Assembly (NCBI GenBank): GCA_002792275.1
Contig: PFOA01000047.1
Span: forward strand, 1 to 13,901
DNA from: Candidatus Saccharibacteria bacterium CG_4_10_14_0_2_um_filter_52_9
Lineage (GTDB): Bacteria; Patescibacteriota; Saccharimonadia; Saccharimonadales; UBA4665
Direction: 5' to 3'
DNA: 13,901 nt
The notes below the pieces were generated by a model. It made no database searches and was not told the origin of the DNA. It saw only the letters and a program-made list of their open reading frames with translations. The translations under genes were made by a program, and so were the position numbers. Of the stretch, positions 7,901-13,901 are shown in pieces. How positions within the stretch are numbered: position 1 is the first letter of the stretch; each line of letters opens with the position of its first letter.

Positions 7901-8737
7901 GATGATAAGGATCCGGGCCTAGCCACCAAGCTAACCTTTAAGCCAACCCCAGCCGCTTACAAGACGAAACCGAAAGTCGCCATCTTCCGCGAGCAGGGCG
8001 TCAACGGCCAGGTTGAGATGGCCGCCGCCTTCGACCGGGCCGGTTTCACCAGCATCGACGTCCACCTAAACGACCTCATCAGTGGCAAATACAAACTGGA
8101 CGACTTCGTTGGTCTGGCGGCTTGCGGCGGTTTCAGCTACGGCGACGTACTCGGGGCAGGCGAAGGCTGGGCCAAGACCATTCTGTTTAATGATAGGTTG
8201 CGGGCCGACTTTAAGAAGTTTTTCGAACGTCCCGATACCTTCAGCCTAGGCGTTTGCAACGGTTGTCAGATGCTGGCTGCTCTAAAAGAATTAATACCCG
8301 GGGCAGACAACTGGCCGGAATTCCTAAAGAACACCTCGGAGCAGTTCGAAGCCAGGGTTGTGAGTGTCAAAATTCAAGAATCGCCTTCTATCCTACTAAA
8401 GGGCATGGAGGGCTCCATCATCCCCGTTCCCACAGCCCACGGCGAAGGCCGAGCCGAATTACACGGCCAAAAACCCGATATGAACCTGGTATCCGCGCAG
8501 TACGTCGACAACTACGGCATGGTAACGGAAAACTACCCGGCCAATCCCAACGGCTCACCGCAGGGTATCACCGCTTTAACAACGGCCGACGGCCGCGCTA
8601 CCATAATCATGCCGCACCCGGAGCGCGCCTTCCTCAGCCGCCAACTCTCCTGGCACCCCGCAGGCTGGAGCGAAGAATCGCCGTGGATCCAAATCTTCCA
8701 CAACGCCCGCACCTGGGTAGAAGAAAATAAAGCCTAG
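4967..8737 (+). CDS. purL: Phosphoribosylformylglycinamidine synthase, large single-chain form
   Basis: Purine step 4: FGAR + glutamine + ATP to FGAM. At 1256 residues it is the large PurL, with an N-terminal PurS-like domain (VYRGIAALSDFRRAKLL), linker, two PurM-like synthetase halves and a C-terminal glutaminase. Conserved blocks run in order: PRPGTISPWSSKATDI, NSEHCRHKIFNADW, KVETHNHPTAIAP, GEIRDEGATGRGAKSK, GLGGGAASSM, CNESQERFVM, GVCNGCQML and MPHPERAF. The glutaminase triad is C1097, H1217 and E1219. Similarity to the E. coli protein as I know it is very high throughout. No separate purS or purQ is needed. GTG start with GGAG eight bases upstream, overlapping the purM stop by one base. 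Its TAG overlaps the converging pyrE stop. Confidence 0.98.
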   Translation: MQVYRGIAALSDFRRAKLLAKLQASNLTAEYIHFVNTNAKLSDEDERRLQELLTYGSPFAGKTTGKLYLVVPRPGTISPWSSKATDIIHNAGIRAVNRVERGIAYYVESGGKDIVGLLHDRMTEAVLTELDSAQVLFEEHEPGLLRSIDVNDLTKANVELGLALADDEIEYLDNAYTKLGRNPTDAELMMFAQVNSEHCRHKIFNADWVIDGQPQPKSLFKMIKNTYEKGGQGVLSAYSDNAAVLRGPTAGRFFSDSADGTYAYHKEPVHSVIKVETHNHPTAIAPIPGAATGVGGEIRDEGATGRGAKSKMGLTGFTVSNLEIPGAERPWEKAYGKPDRIVSALDIMLDGPIGGASFANEFGRPNLAGYFRTYQQEQAGNVWGYHKPIMVAGGLGNIRDKHVEKQRLPVGSLLIVLGGPSMLIGLGGGAASSMQAGSSEESLDFASVQRGNGEIERRAQEVIDRCWSLGDANPIISIHDVGAGGLSNALPELVHDSGRGAQFELRNIPSAEPGLSPLEIWCNESQERFVMAISPEDLENFTQLCARERAPFAVVGKVTKEEQLVLNDKLFNNRPIDLPMDVLFGKPPKMTREVARQQQPQTDLQLTDVKLEDAVERVLKLPAVGSKKFLITIGDRTVGGLSVRDQMVGPWQVPVSDVAVTAVSFDSNAGEAMAMGERSPIAVTNAPAAARLAVAEAITNLAAADIKQLPDIKLSANWMAAAGHANEDERLYDSVKALGEDFCPDLGLTIPVGKDSLSMRTQWEDKSVTAPVSVIITGFAPATDVNRTLTPELDMTQETSLILIDLGQGNTRLGGSALAQVYNQTGGQTPDADSATLKKFFNDLLGLKSQSKILSYHDRSDGGLLATALEMAFASHCGLELNLTALAGDTPEKLFNEELGAVIQVKKADAEAIVKSLGESTSIIGNPTEQQDIVITDGSEIYRNTRAQLESWWSDTSYQIQKLRDNPTSADQEFAAIKDDKDPGLATKLTFKPTPAAYKTKPKVAIFREQGVNGQVEMAAAFDRAGFTSIDVHLNDLISGKYKLDDFVGLAACGGFSYGDVLGAGEGWAKTILFNDRLRADFKKFFERPDTFSLGVCNGCQMLAALKELIPGADNWPEFLKNTSEQFEARVVSVKIQESPSILLKGMEGSIIPVPTAHGEGRAELHGQKPDMNLVSAQYVDNYGMVTENYPANPNGSPQGITALTTADGRATIIMPHPERAFLSRQLSWHPAGWSEESPWIQIFHNARTWVEENKA

Positions 8738-9342
8738 GCTTTGAGAAACGTGATGCACTGGGCGTGCTTGGCGTCGTCGAGCTTGCCTTCGGCAAACATA
8801 ATATCTACCAGCTCGTGAACGGTCATGAAGGCGTGGAGATTGTAGCCTTTGGCTTGCAACGCCTCGCCGCCGCCTTTTTGGTAGTCCAATAGCACTACGG
8901 CATCTTTAATAATTAAACCCTCTTGCTCAATGACGGGTATGGCTTCCAGCAGAGAAGTGGCGCGGTTGACCAGATCCTCGATCATAACCACGGTTTCGCC
9001 CTTATTGACTTCGCCTTCGAGATTTTTGCCAAGGCCATGATCCTTTTTGAGACCCTCTTTACGCACGAAAATCCATGGTTTATTGATTTCCAGGCTTATG
9101 GCGCCGGCAATCGGCAGGGCGGCATAAGCAACTCCAGCCAAGCGGTCGAACTGTAGGCTTTCCAGCTGAGTGGCATAAATCTTAGCGACTTTCTTCATCA
9201 CTTCCGGATAGCTTATGAATAATCTCAAATCCAGGTACATCGGACCGACAAGGCCGCTTTTATAGGTGAACTCACCGAACTTTAAGGCGCCGATTTTGTG
9301 CAGATCGAGGGCCAGTTCTTTTTTGAGTGCAACTGTATCCAT
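8734..9342 (-). CDS. pyrE: Orotate phosphoribosyltransferase, with altered PRPP loop
   Basis: Converts orotate + PRPP to OMP, pyrimidine step 5. The protein has 202 residues. The OPRTase signature FVRKEGLKKDHGLGKNLEG (residues 92-110) carries the catalytic-loop lysine followed by DHG. The PRPP motif is VVMIEDLVNRATS (118-130): the acidic pair E122-D123 is intact, but the usual T-T/S-G is N-R-A. ATG overlaps the pyrF stop as TAATG, with GGGGAG about eight bases upstream, so it is translated with pyrF. It converges on purL and the two stop codons overlap. OPRTase identity is firm from the DHG loop and the pyrF partner. Whether the altered loop changes PRPP affinity is open. Confidence 0.9.
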   Translation of the reverse strand: MDTVALKKELALDLHKIGALKFGEFTYKSGLVGPMYLDLRLFISYPEVMKKVAKIYATQLESLQFDRLAGVAYAALPIAGAISLEINKPWIFVRKEGLKKDHGLGKNLEGEVNKGETVVMIEDLVNRATSLLEAIPVIEQEGLIIKDAVVLLDYQKGGGEALQAKGYNLHAFMTVHELVDIMFAEGKLDDAKHAQCITFLKA

Positions 9343-10232
9343 TAGTTTTCTCCCCGGTATTTGTTGATTTCGTCGCGCAGACCCAAGGCGGCTTGGCGAG
9401 CTACCTGTGCAAAATCTTCACCCCCTGAAGCATATAAAATCTGACGCGATGAGTTAATGATTAGGCCACGGCCTTTTGAATTCAGACCGGATTTTAGAGT
9501 AGCCTCCAGGTCGCCGCCTTGGGCGCCTACGCCGGGTACCAGGAAAACCATTTCGTCGCCAATGAGCTGTCGAACCTCGGCCAACTCAGCCGGAACGGTA
9601 GCACCAACTACAAGATGACAGTTTTTGTTGGTATTCCATTCGTCGCGCACGTGTTCTGCTACACGGAGGTAAAGTTTGCGACCGTCTACCAGCATCTCTT
9701 GAAACTCGTCGGCGCCTTCGTTAGACATGCGGCAGAGCACAATAATGCCTTTATCCTTGCGATCCAAGAAAGGCTTGAAAGCTTTGCGTCCCTCGTAGGG
9801 CTGAACGGTAACTGCGTCAACGCCTAGATAATCAAAAGCAAATTTTGTGTAATGGCTATTAGTAGTGTCTATATCGCCGCGCTTATAATCAAGGATAATC
9901 GGTATATTTGAATAATTTTGAAGTATGTATTCGCAGGTCTGCTTTAGCTCCTCGATTCCAACGGCACCGCGGGCCTCGTAAAATGCCGAGTTAGGCTTAA
10001 AAGCACACACCAGATCAGCTGTAGCGTCAATGATAGCTTTCCCGAAAGTGAAGAAAGGTGTTTTATCGTTAAGTAGATGTTTGGGCAACTTGTCTAGATT
10101 CGGGTCCAAACCCACACAAGCCAGCGAGTTGTTAGTGTCAACCGCCGCGTTCAATTTGTCTAAAAAGTCCATCTTGACTACAAGTTTATCCCGCCAGTCT
10201 GGATTATCCAAATACTGATACAATATATCCAT
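9342..10232 (-). CDS. pyrF: Orotidine 5'-phosphate decarboxylase, subfamily 2
   Basis: Decarboxylates OMP to UMP, the last pyrimidine step. The protein has 296 residues from ATG 10232. The catalytic Asp-Lys-Asp set is D115, K117 and D120 in ILDYKRGDIDTT. CVGLDPNLDKLP, CAFKPNSAFYEARG, VGATVPAELAEVR and FLVPGVGAQGGDLEA are typical of the longer type-2 family. A second ATG (residue 21, at 10172, giving MDFLDKLNAAVDTNNSL) matches the usual start of the family, so the first 20 residues may be extra. I keep the upstream start because AGAGGGG lies nine bases before it, while the inner ATG has no clear site. First gene of pyrF-pyrE; its start codon overlaps that of the divergent arginase by two bases. 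Confidence 0.94.
   Translation of the reverse strand: MDILYQYLDNPDWRDKLVVKMDFLDKLNAAVDTNNSLACVGLDPNLDKLPKHLLNDKTPFFTFGKAIIDATADLVCAFKPNSAFYEARGAVGIEELKQTCEYILQNYSNIPIILDYKRGDIDTTNSHYTKFAFDYLGVDAVTVQPYEGRKAFKPFLDRKDKGIIVLCRMSNEGADEFQEMLVDGRKLYLRVAEHVRDEWNTNKNCHLVVGATVPAELAEVRQLIGDEMVFLVPGVGAQGGDLEATLKSGLNSKGRGLIINSSRQILYASGGEDFAQVARQAALGLRDEINKYRGEN
10216..10232 (+). promoter_or_regulatory. Extended -10 promoter of arginase placed for a leaderless transcript
   Basis: TGATACAAT at 10216-10224 is an extended -10 with no strong -35. Only six bases separate the hexamer from the ATG at 10231, so the predicted first transcribed base is at or next to the start codon. No Shine-Dalgarno sequence lies upstream. 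The element is inside the first codons of the opposing pyrF gene and is identical over 11 bases to the purM promoter element. Confidence 0.5.
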
Positions 10233-11178
10233 GCCGAATAACCCCTCTAGTAAACTAACCCTAATCGGCGTTCCGCTTGATCTGGGCGCCCAAAACCTGG
10301 GCGTTGATATTGGCCCCGATGCTTTCCGCTACCAGCAGATTGTTGCTAAACTGGAGCGCATCGGCTTCGGCGTAACCGACAGCGGCGATGTTAGCTGTAA
10401 CGACCGCAAACAACTTGAGCGCGGTGACCCGCGCATGCATTATGTTGATGAAATCGTGCGGGTAAACGAAGAGGTTGCCAGCCTGAGCCATAAAGCCATG
10501 GCCGACAAGGCCAAGGTGGTAGTGCTGGGTGGCGACCACTCTATAAACCTCGGTGCCGTGAGTGGCGCTTCGGTGGCTTTGGACGGCAAGCTGGGCCTGA
10601 TTTATCTTGACGCCCATGGCGATATGAACACCGCCGAAACCACTCTGACCGGCAACGTGCACGGTATGCACCTGGCCTCATTGCTCGGCTTTGGCGAGCC
10701 GGAACTCAGAAACGTCCACGGCAAGCAAACCAAAATCGCCAGGCAGGATTTATTGCATATTGGCGGTAGCGACTTTGACCAGGCCGAACTCGACCTGATT
10801 AAAAATGAACAGCTGCCGGCCTTCACGCTGTTTGACTTGCTAACCAGCAGCCTCGGACCGCTCCTGAAGATGATTAACGACCTGGCCACGCGGGTGCCAA
10901 ACATCTGGGTTAGCCTTGATCTTGACGTTATCGACCGTATCTACGCTCCCGGCGCCGGCATGCCCAATGCCAAAGGCCTGACTTACCGCGAAATTGCTAC
11001 CATTGCCGAATATATCGGCTCGCACTGCAATGTTGTCGGCATTGACATCGTTGAATACAACCCCCTACAGGACGAACAAAACAAAACCGCCGAGCTGGGC
11101 ATAGAACTACTCGCCAAATTCCTGGGCAAAGAGTACAGCTGGTACACCAACTACATGAACGATAACCAGGTCGGTTAG
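10231..11178 (+). CDS. rocF: Arginase (ureohydrolase)
   Basis: Hydrolyses arginine to ornithine and urea in the cytoplasm with a two-manganese centre. The protein has 315 residues. Metal ligands are visible: H103 in GGDHS, D127/H129/D131 in DAHGDMN, and D230/D232 in SLDLDVID. NVHGM after the DAHGD block, APGAGMPNAKGLTYRE and the C-terminal DIVEYNPLQDEQNKTAEL point to arginase rather than agmatinase; the NKTAEL stretch is typical of it. The start is fixed by the N-terminal LTLIGVPLDLGAQNLGVDIGP, which matches the family start. There is no ribosome-binding site, and a -10 lies six bases upstream. It sits between pyrF-pyrE and a dihydroorotate dehydrogenase, an unusual setting, perhaps linking arginine to nitrogen supply. 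A different ureohydrolase substrate (for example formiminoglutamate) is possible but less likely. Confidence 0.88.
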   Translation: MPNNPSSKLTLIGVPLDLGAQNLGVDIGPDAFRYQQIVAKLERIGFGVTDSGDVSCNDRKQLERGDPRMHYVDEIVRVNEEVASLSHKAMADKAKVVVLGGDHSINLGAVSGASVALDGKLGLIYLDAHGDMNTAETTLTGNVHGMHLASLLGFGEPELRNVHGKQTKIARQDLLHIGGSDFDQAELDLIKNEQLPAFTLFDLLTSSLGPLLKMINDLATRVPNIWVSLDLDVIDRIYAPGAGMPNAKGLTYREIATIAEYIGSHCNVVGIDIVEYNPLQDEQNKTAELGIELLAKFLGKEYSWYTNYMNDNQVG

Positions 11179-11201
11179 CCTGGAATCAGCTGCTACTTAT
11201 G

Positions 11202-11229
11202 TGGTATCCTTTAAGTAAGCTAGGAGCAA
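11202..11229 (+). promoter_or_regulatory. Ribosome-binding site and possible -10 for pyrD-like gene
   Basis: The 52-base gap after arginase holds TGGTATCCT (11202-11210), a possible weak extended -10 without a -35, and TAGGAG (11221-11226) five bases from the ATG at 11231. The ribosome site is convincing; the promoter is tentative, and read-through from arginase is equally possible. Confidence 0.4.
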
Positions 11230-11230
11230 G

Positions 11231-12325
11231 ATGCCGAAACAACCAGCCGTCTTATACGACCCAACGAAGACTTTTGATGACAACTTTGATAATGGTCCGT
11301 TCCCGCTACAACCAAACGAAACACCCTATAAAAATACCGGCGAACCGACTTTCAGCTTCCTTGGCCACCAACTATATTCACCGTTCGGTATAGCTGCTGG
11401 CTCGCTTCCGACCAGCAAGCATGTAAGCTATGCGTTTCAACGCGGCTTTGATGTGGTCTGCTACAAAACCCAGCGTAGCGTGCCCTTTCCGGTCAATGAA
11501 TTTCATAATGTAGTGTACATAGAGGTTGAGGGCGACCTTACTATGGAAAAAGCCTCTCGGCATCTGGTGGCACATCCTACGTCGAACAAACCGGTAGAGA
11601 CCATAACCATAACCAACTCTTTTGGCAATCCATCACGCGGCCCCGATTTCTGGGTCGAGGATATGAAACAGGCTGTGGCCGCCCAGTGCAAGGGCCAGCT
11701 CTTGATTGCGAGTGTCGTGGGTACAATTCAACCAGGCTTCAGCCAAGAAGACTATTACGACGACTTTTCTACCGCGGCAGCACTTGCAGTTAAAACCGGT
11801 GTACAAGCAATAGAGATAAACCTATCCTGTCCAAACGTTGCCGCTGAAGCCGCCATCTGCTACACCTATGACGCCGTGCTTAGCATTGCTAAGAAGGTTA
11901 GATCCGTAATAGGTGATACGCCGCTAATAGCCAAAATCGGTTATTTTACTGGTCTGCAGCAGCAGTTGTTGGAGAAAATTATTCTGGACACGCAGGATTA
12001 CATCAACGCCTTTTCGGCCATTAATACCATCCAGGCAGCTGCCATTGTCGATGAGCAAGGCAAGCAGCTACTTCCCGGAAAGGATCGGTTAAAGAGTGGT
12101 GTTTGCGGAAGGGCGATTAAATGGGCCGGCATCGACATGGTCAAGCGTCTAGATGCACTACGCAGGCAACACGACCTTCAATTCGAGATTATCGGTGTTG
12201 GTGGTGTCATGACACCCGCCGATTTTATTGACTACCGCGAAACTGGTGCAGATGTTGTACAGTCAGTCACAGCCGCCATGTGGAACCAAGATCTTGCCGC
12301 GGAAATCAAAGCAACATTAAAGTGA
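11231..12325 (+). CDS. pyrD: Dihydroorotate dehydrogenase-like flavoprotein, class 1
   Basis: Predicted to oxidise dihydroorotate to orotate (pyrimidine step 4) with FMN in a TIM barrel. The protein has 364 residues, with an N-terminal stretch of about 45 residues before the barrel (FLGHQLYSPFGIAAGSLPTSKH). The active-site block INLSCPNV carries C200, the catalytic base position of class 1 enzymes (class 2 has Ser). NSFGNPSRGPDFW resembles the class 1 NSMGLPN substrate loop, and IIGVGGVMTPADF resembles the phosphate-binding IIGxGGI. No membrane helix is seen, so it should be soluble, using fumarate or NAD through partners not seen here. The length exceeds class 1A (about 310). Neighbouring pyrE and pyrF support the role; related enzymes such as dihydropyrimidine dehydrogenase cannot be excluded. 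Confidence 0.82.
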   Translation: MPKQPAVLYDPTKTFDDNFDNGPFPLQPNETPYKNTGEPTFSFLGHQLYSPFGIAAGSLPTSKHVSYAFQRGFDVVCYKTQRSVPFPVNEFHNVVYIEVEGDLTMEKASRHLVAHPTSNKPVETITITNSFGNPSRGPDFWVEDMKQAVAAQCKGQLLIASVVGTIQPGFSQEDYYDDFSTAAALAVKTGVQAIEINLSCPNVAAEAAICYTYDAVLSIAKKVRSVIGDTPLIAKIGYFTGLQQQLLEKIILDTQDYINAFSAINTIQAAAIVDEQGKQLLPGKDRLKSGVCGRAIKWAGIDMVKRLDALRRQHDLQFEIIGVGGVMTPADFIDYRETGADVVQSVTAAMWNQDLAAEIKATLK

Positions 12326-12350
12326 TCCCTGTGCAGAAGATTAGCCAAGC

Positions 12351-13811
12351 TTACTTATTGATTTGTGGCCAGGTCGTTGACACAATGTGTGGATCAACTT
12401 GCGCCATGCGCTGGCGCATCTCTTCTGAGTAGAAAGTCTTACCGACCTCATCAGCGAGTAACTTACCCTTATATGTTAAGACTACGGCTTCAGGCTGGAC
12501 TTCAACCAACCCAAGATCGGACAGGGCTTCCCACTCGCGCGGAAAGGCGTCAACAACATCTTCACCATAAGTATTCTGGAAGTTGCGCCGATCCATACCC
12601 ATCTTGATACCCAACATAATAGTCCGGCGCATTCGCTCATCACCCTCCAATTTCCCACCGCGCCAGACCGGTATTTTACCTTGATTCACCGCCGCTAGGT
12701 ATTGATCTGTGTCATTGACGTTATAATATTGCCAACCATTCATATATGAATAGGCGGATGGACCGATTCCAAGCAGCGCCGTCTCGTCACTCTTGCGCCA
12801 GTTGTGATCCTGGTAGGTATGAAAGTATTTTGGGTCACGAATGAACCAGTCGACGGGATTTTGAGTGTAGCCGAGGTCACCCTCGAGCCTTTCGAAAGTC
12901 ATGGCATGCATAGTCAACAGATCTTCTTCTGTCGGGAACTTTTCGGGGTACTTAGCGTATAGCTTATACTCAGGTGTGCCACGCTTTAGCCGTAAATAAT
13001 ATAAGGTGGCCGAGCTGGGCCTAAGATCGGCGATAGTATTAAGGGTGTCTTCCCAGATAGGTATAGTTTGACCCTTGAGGCCGTAAATGAAGTCGATATT
13101 GACATTTGGGAAGCCTGCCGCTCTAGCGCGCTCCAAAGCCTCAATTGCTTGCTGCCGCGTGTGTCGACGATTTTCGGCTGCCAGCAGACGGTCATCAAAA
13201 CTCTCCACGCCGATGTTAATTCTGTTAACACCGTGAGCATTGAGTACAGCTAGTCTGTCCTCGTCGCTACTTTCGGGATGCATTTCAAAGGAAACTTCGG
13301 CGCCATCTTCGATTGAGACCCGCGCTTTGATTATTCCAAACAGTCGGTCCATTTGGTCAGGAGTCAAGTAACTTGGAGTACCGCCACCTATATAGACAGA
13401 GCGGGCATTTATAGATTCCAGATTGGATTCGTGAGTTTCGAGCTCTGACTCTACACCGTCAAGAAAGCTGTCTACCTTGTCTTCCGGCTTCTTGAACTCC
13501 TTGTAGTAATGGCAGTAGTAGCATTCGGCACTGCAAAACGGCACATGCACGTAGAGAGCTACGTTGCGACCTTCGGACTTGCTGTCGTCTACGCCATTGT
13601 CGGTTTCCGGATATATTTGTTCCTCGATCACCGTCTCCATGGCTTGCATGGAGGGATAGGCAATATTCAGAAAGTAACCACCTCGATCTCTCACATAGCC
13701 GGCAGCTGCCGCTCCGGCCAATGGCAAGGACGCCAGCCTGTCTCTAGCGCGTTCGACTAGGCCTGACTCAGCTCCGGTGCTACCTGGAACCACTCGCTCT
13801 AGATCGCTCAT
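12351..13811 (-). CDS. HemW/HemN-family radical SAM protein with N-terminal extension
   Basis: A radical SAM enzyme of the coproporphyrinogen-oxidase-like group, 486 residues. The 4Fe-4S ligands are C93, C97 and C100 in YVHVPFCSAECYYCHYY, followed by GGGTPSYL (142-149), RINIGVESFD and NIDFIYGLKGQT, all HemW/HemN hallmarks. LLGIGPSAYSYMNG corresponds to the C-terminal glycine motif. HemW proteins usually place the first Cys near residue 20, so about 70 residues are extra at the N-terminus. HemW proteins are heme chaperones and HemN an oxidase; no heme gene is nearby, so the substrate is unknown. The start is well fixed: an in-frame TAA lies four codons upstream with no alternative start between. 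It is transcribed towards the pyrD-like gene, with 25 bases between the stops. Codon use does not look foreign by eye. Confidence 0.85.
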   Translation of the reverse strand: MSDLERVVPGSTGAESGLVERARDRLASLPLAGAAAAGYVRDRGGYFLNIAYPSMQAMETVIEEQIYPETDNGVDDSKSEGRNVALYVHVPFCSAECYYCHYYKEFKKPEDKVDSFLDGVESELETHESNLESINARSVYIGGGTPSYLTPDQMDRLFGIIKARVSIEDGAEVSFEMHPESSDEDRLAVLNAHGVNRINIGVESFDDRLLAAENRRHTRQQAIEALERARAAGFPNVNIDFIYGLKGQTIPIWEDTLNTIADLRPSSATLYYLRLKRGTPEYKLYAKYPEKFPTEEDLLTMHAMTFERLEGDLGYTQNPVDWFIRDPKYFHTYQDHNWRKSDETALLGIGPSAYSYMNGWQYYNVNDTDQYLAAVNQGKIPVWRGGKLEGDERMRRTIMLGIKMGMDRRNFQNTYGEDVVDAFPREWEALSDLGLVEVQPEAVVLTYKGKLLADEVGKTFYSEEMRQRMAQVDPHIVSTTWPQINK

Positions 13812-13817
13812 GATTTT

Positions 13818-13846
13818 ATTTTACCACCTTTGCTCCAGTAAAGCAA
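13818..13846 (-). promoter_or_regulatory. Promoter of the radical SAM gene, leaderless arrangement
   Basis: On the minus strand, TTGCTT (13846-13841), a 17-base spacer and TAAAAT (13823-13818) form a good sigma-70-type promoter. Only six bases lie between the -10 and the ATG at 13811, so transcription should start at the ATG or next to it. A GGTGG upstream of the -10 is too far from the start to serve as a normal ribosome site and would not be transcribed. The remaining bases to the window end show no gene I can support. Confidence 0.55.
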
Positions 13847-13901
13847 GAAAGTGTGGAGGTTCAATACATCGAGGACACTTCTGCTTTTAGTTTGGCTTTG
13901 T

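Noticed and set aside
8254..8730. A 158-codon open frame on the plus strand in another frame of purL
   Set aside because: It overlaps the PurL glutaminase domain with its catalytic residues; its product is Arg/Pro-rich and unlike any family.
12326..12350. Bidirectional terminator between the converging pyrD-like and radical SAM genes
   Set aside because: The 25 bases contain no stem-loop I can pair and no T-run.
1..13901. A defence island, phage region or other new multi-gene system
   Set aside because: Every sizeable gene is a recognisable metabolic enzyme. Apart from the element end at the left edge there is no integrase, toxin, nuclease or repeat array.

Overview
This window is a compact bacterial nucleotide-biosynthesis locus. 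It carries all five enzymes that take PRPP to AIR (PurF, PurD, PurN, PurL, PurM), followed by the last three pyrimidine steps from dihydroorotate to UMP (a PyrD-like enzyme, PyrE, PyrF). An arginase sits among the pyrimidine genes, a HemW/HemN-like radical SAM protein lies at the right edge, and the left edge shows the end of what looks like an IS200/IS605-type element interrupting a HAD hydrolase gene. The organism is bacterial, with a standard code, Shine-Dalgarno sites, very tight packing and intermediate GC. I cannot name the taxon. Tight packing, divergent PurM, PurN and PyrE, and two apparently leaderless genes would fit a small-genome lineage such as Patescibacteria, but that is a weak inference.

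Layout. (1) 1-105: C-terminal tail of a probable TnpB and the hairpin end of its element, joined to a truncated HAD gene (59-280, minus). (2) 267-3719, minus strand: an overlapping purF-purN-purD-(HAD) operon. (3) 3720-3869: a 150-bp divergent control region. It has a good promoter for purF with a hairpin at the start of its leader, and an extended -10 for purM within an imperfect inverted repeat. (4) 3870-8737, plus strand: purM-purL. PurL is the large single-chain form and closely resembles the enterobacterial enzyme. (5) 8734-10232, minus strand: pyrF-pyrE, tail-to-tail with purL (stop codons overlapping in CTAG) and head-to-head with arginase (start codons overlapping in CATG). (6) 10231-12325, plus strand: arginase, then a class 1 dihydroorotate dehydrogenase-like gene. 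(7) 12351-13811, minus strand: the radical SAM gene, with its promoter placed so that the transcript would start at the ATG.

Together the genes form a de novo nucleotide module. The purine half is a divergon covering steps 1-5, and the purine steps from AIR to IMP are not here. The pyrimidine half lacks carbamoyl-phosphate synthase, ATCase and dihydroorotase. I see no rRNA, tRNA or CRISPR array, and no clearly new multi-gene system. The most interesting signals are the element junction at the left edge, the promoter and leader structures, and departures from family consensus in PurF, PurM, PyrE and PurN. No gene-free stretch exceeds 300 bases; the longest is the 150-bp divergent region.
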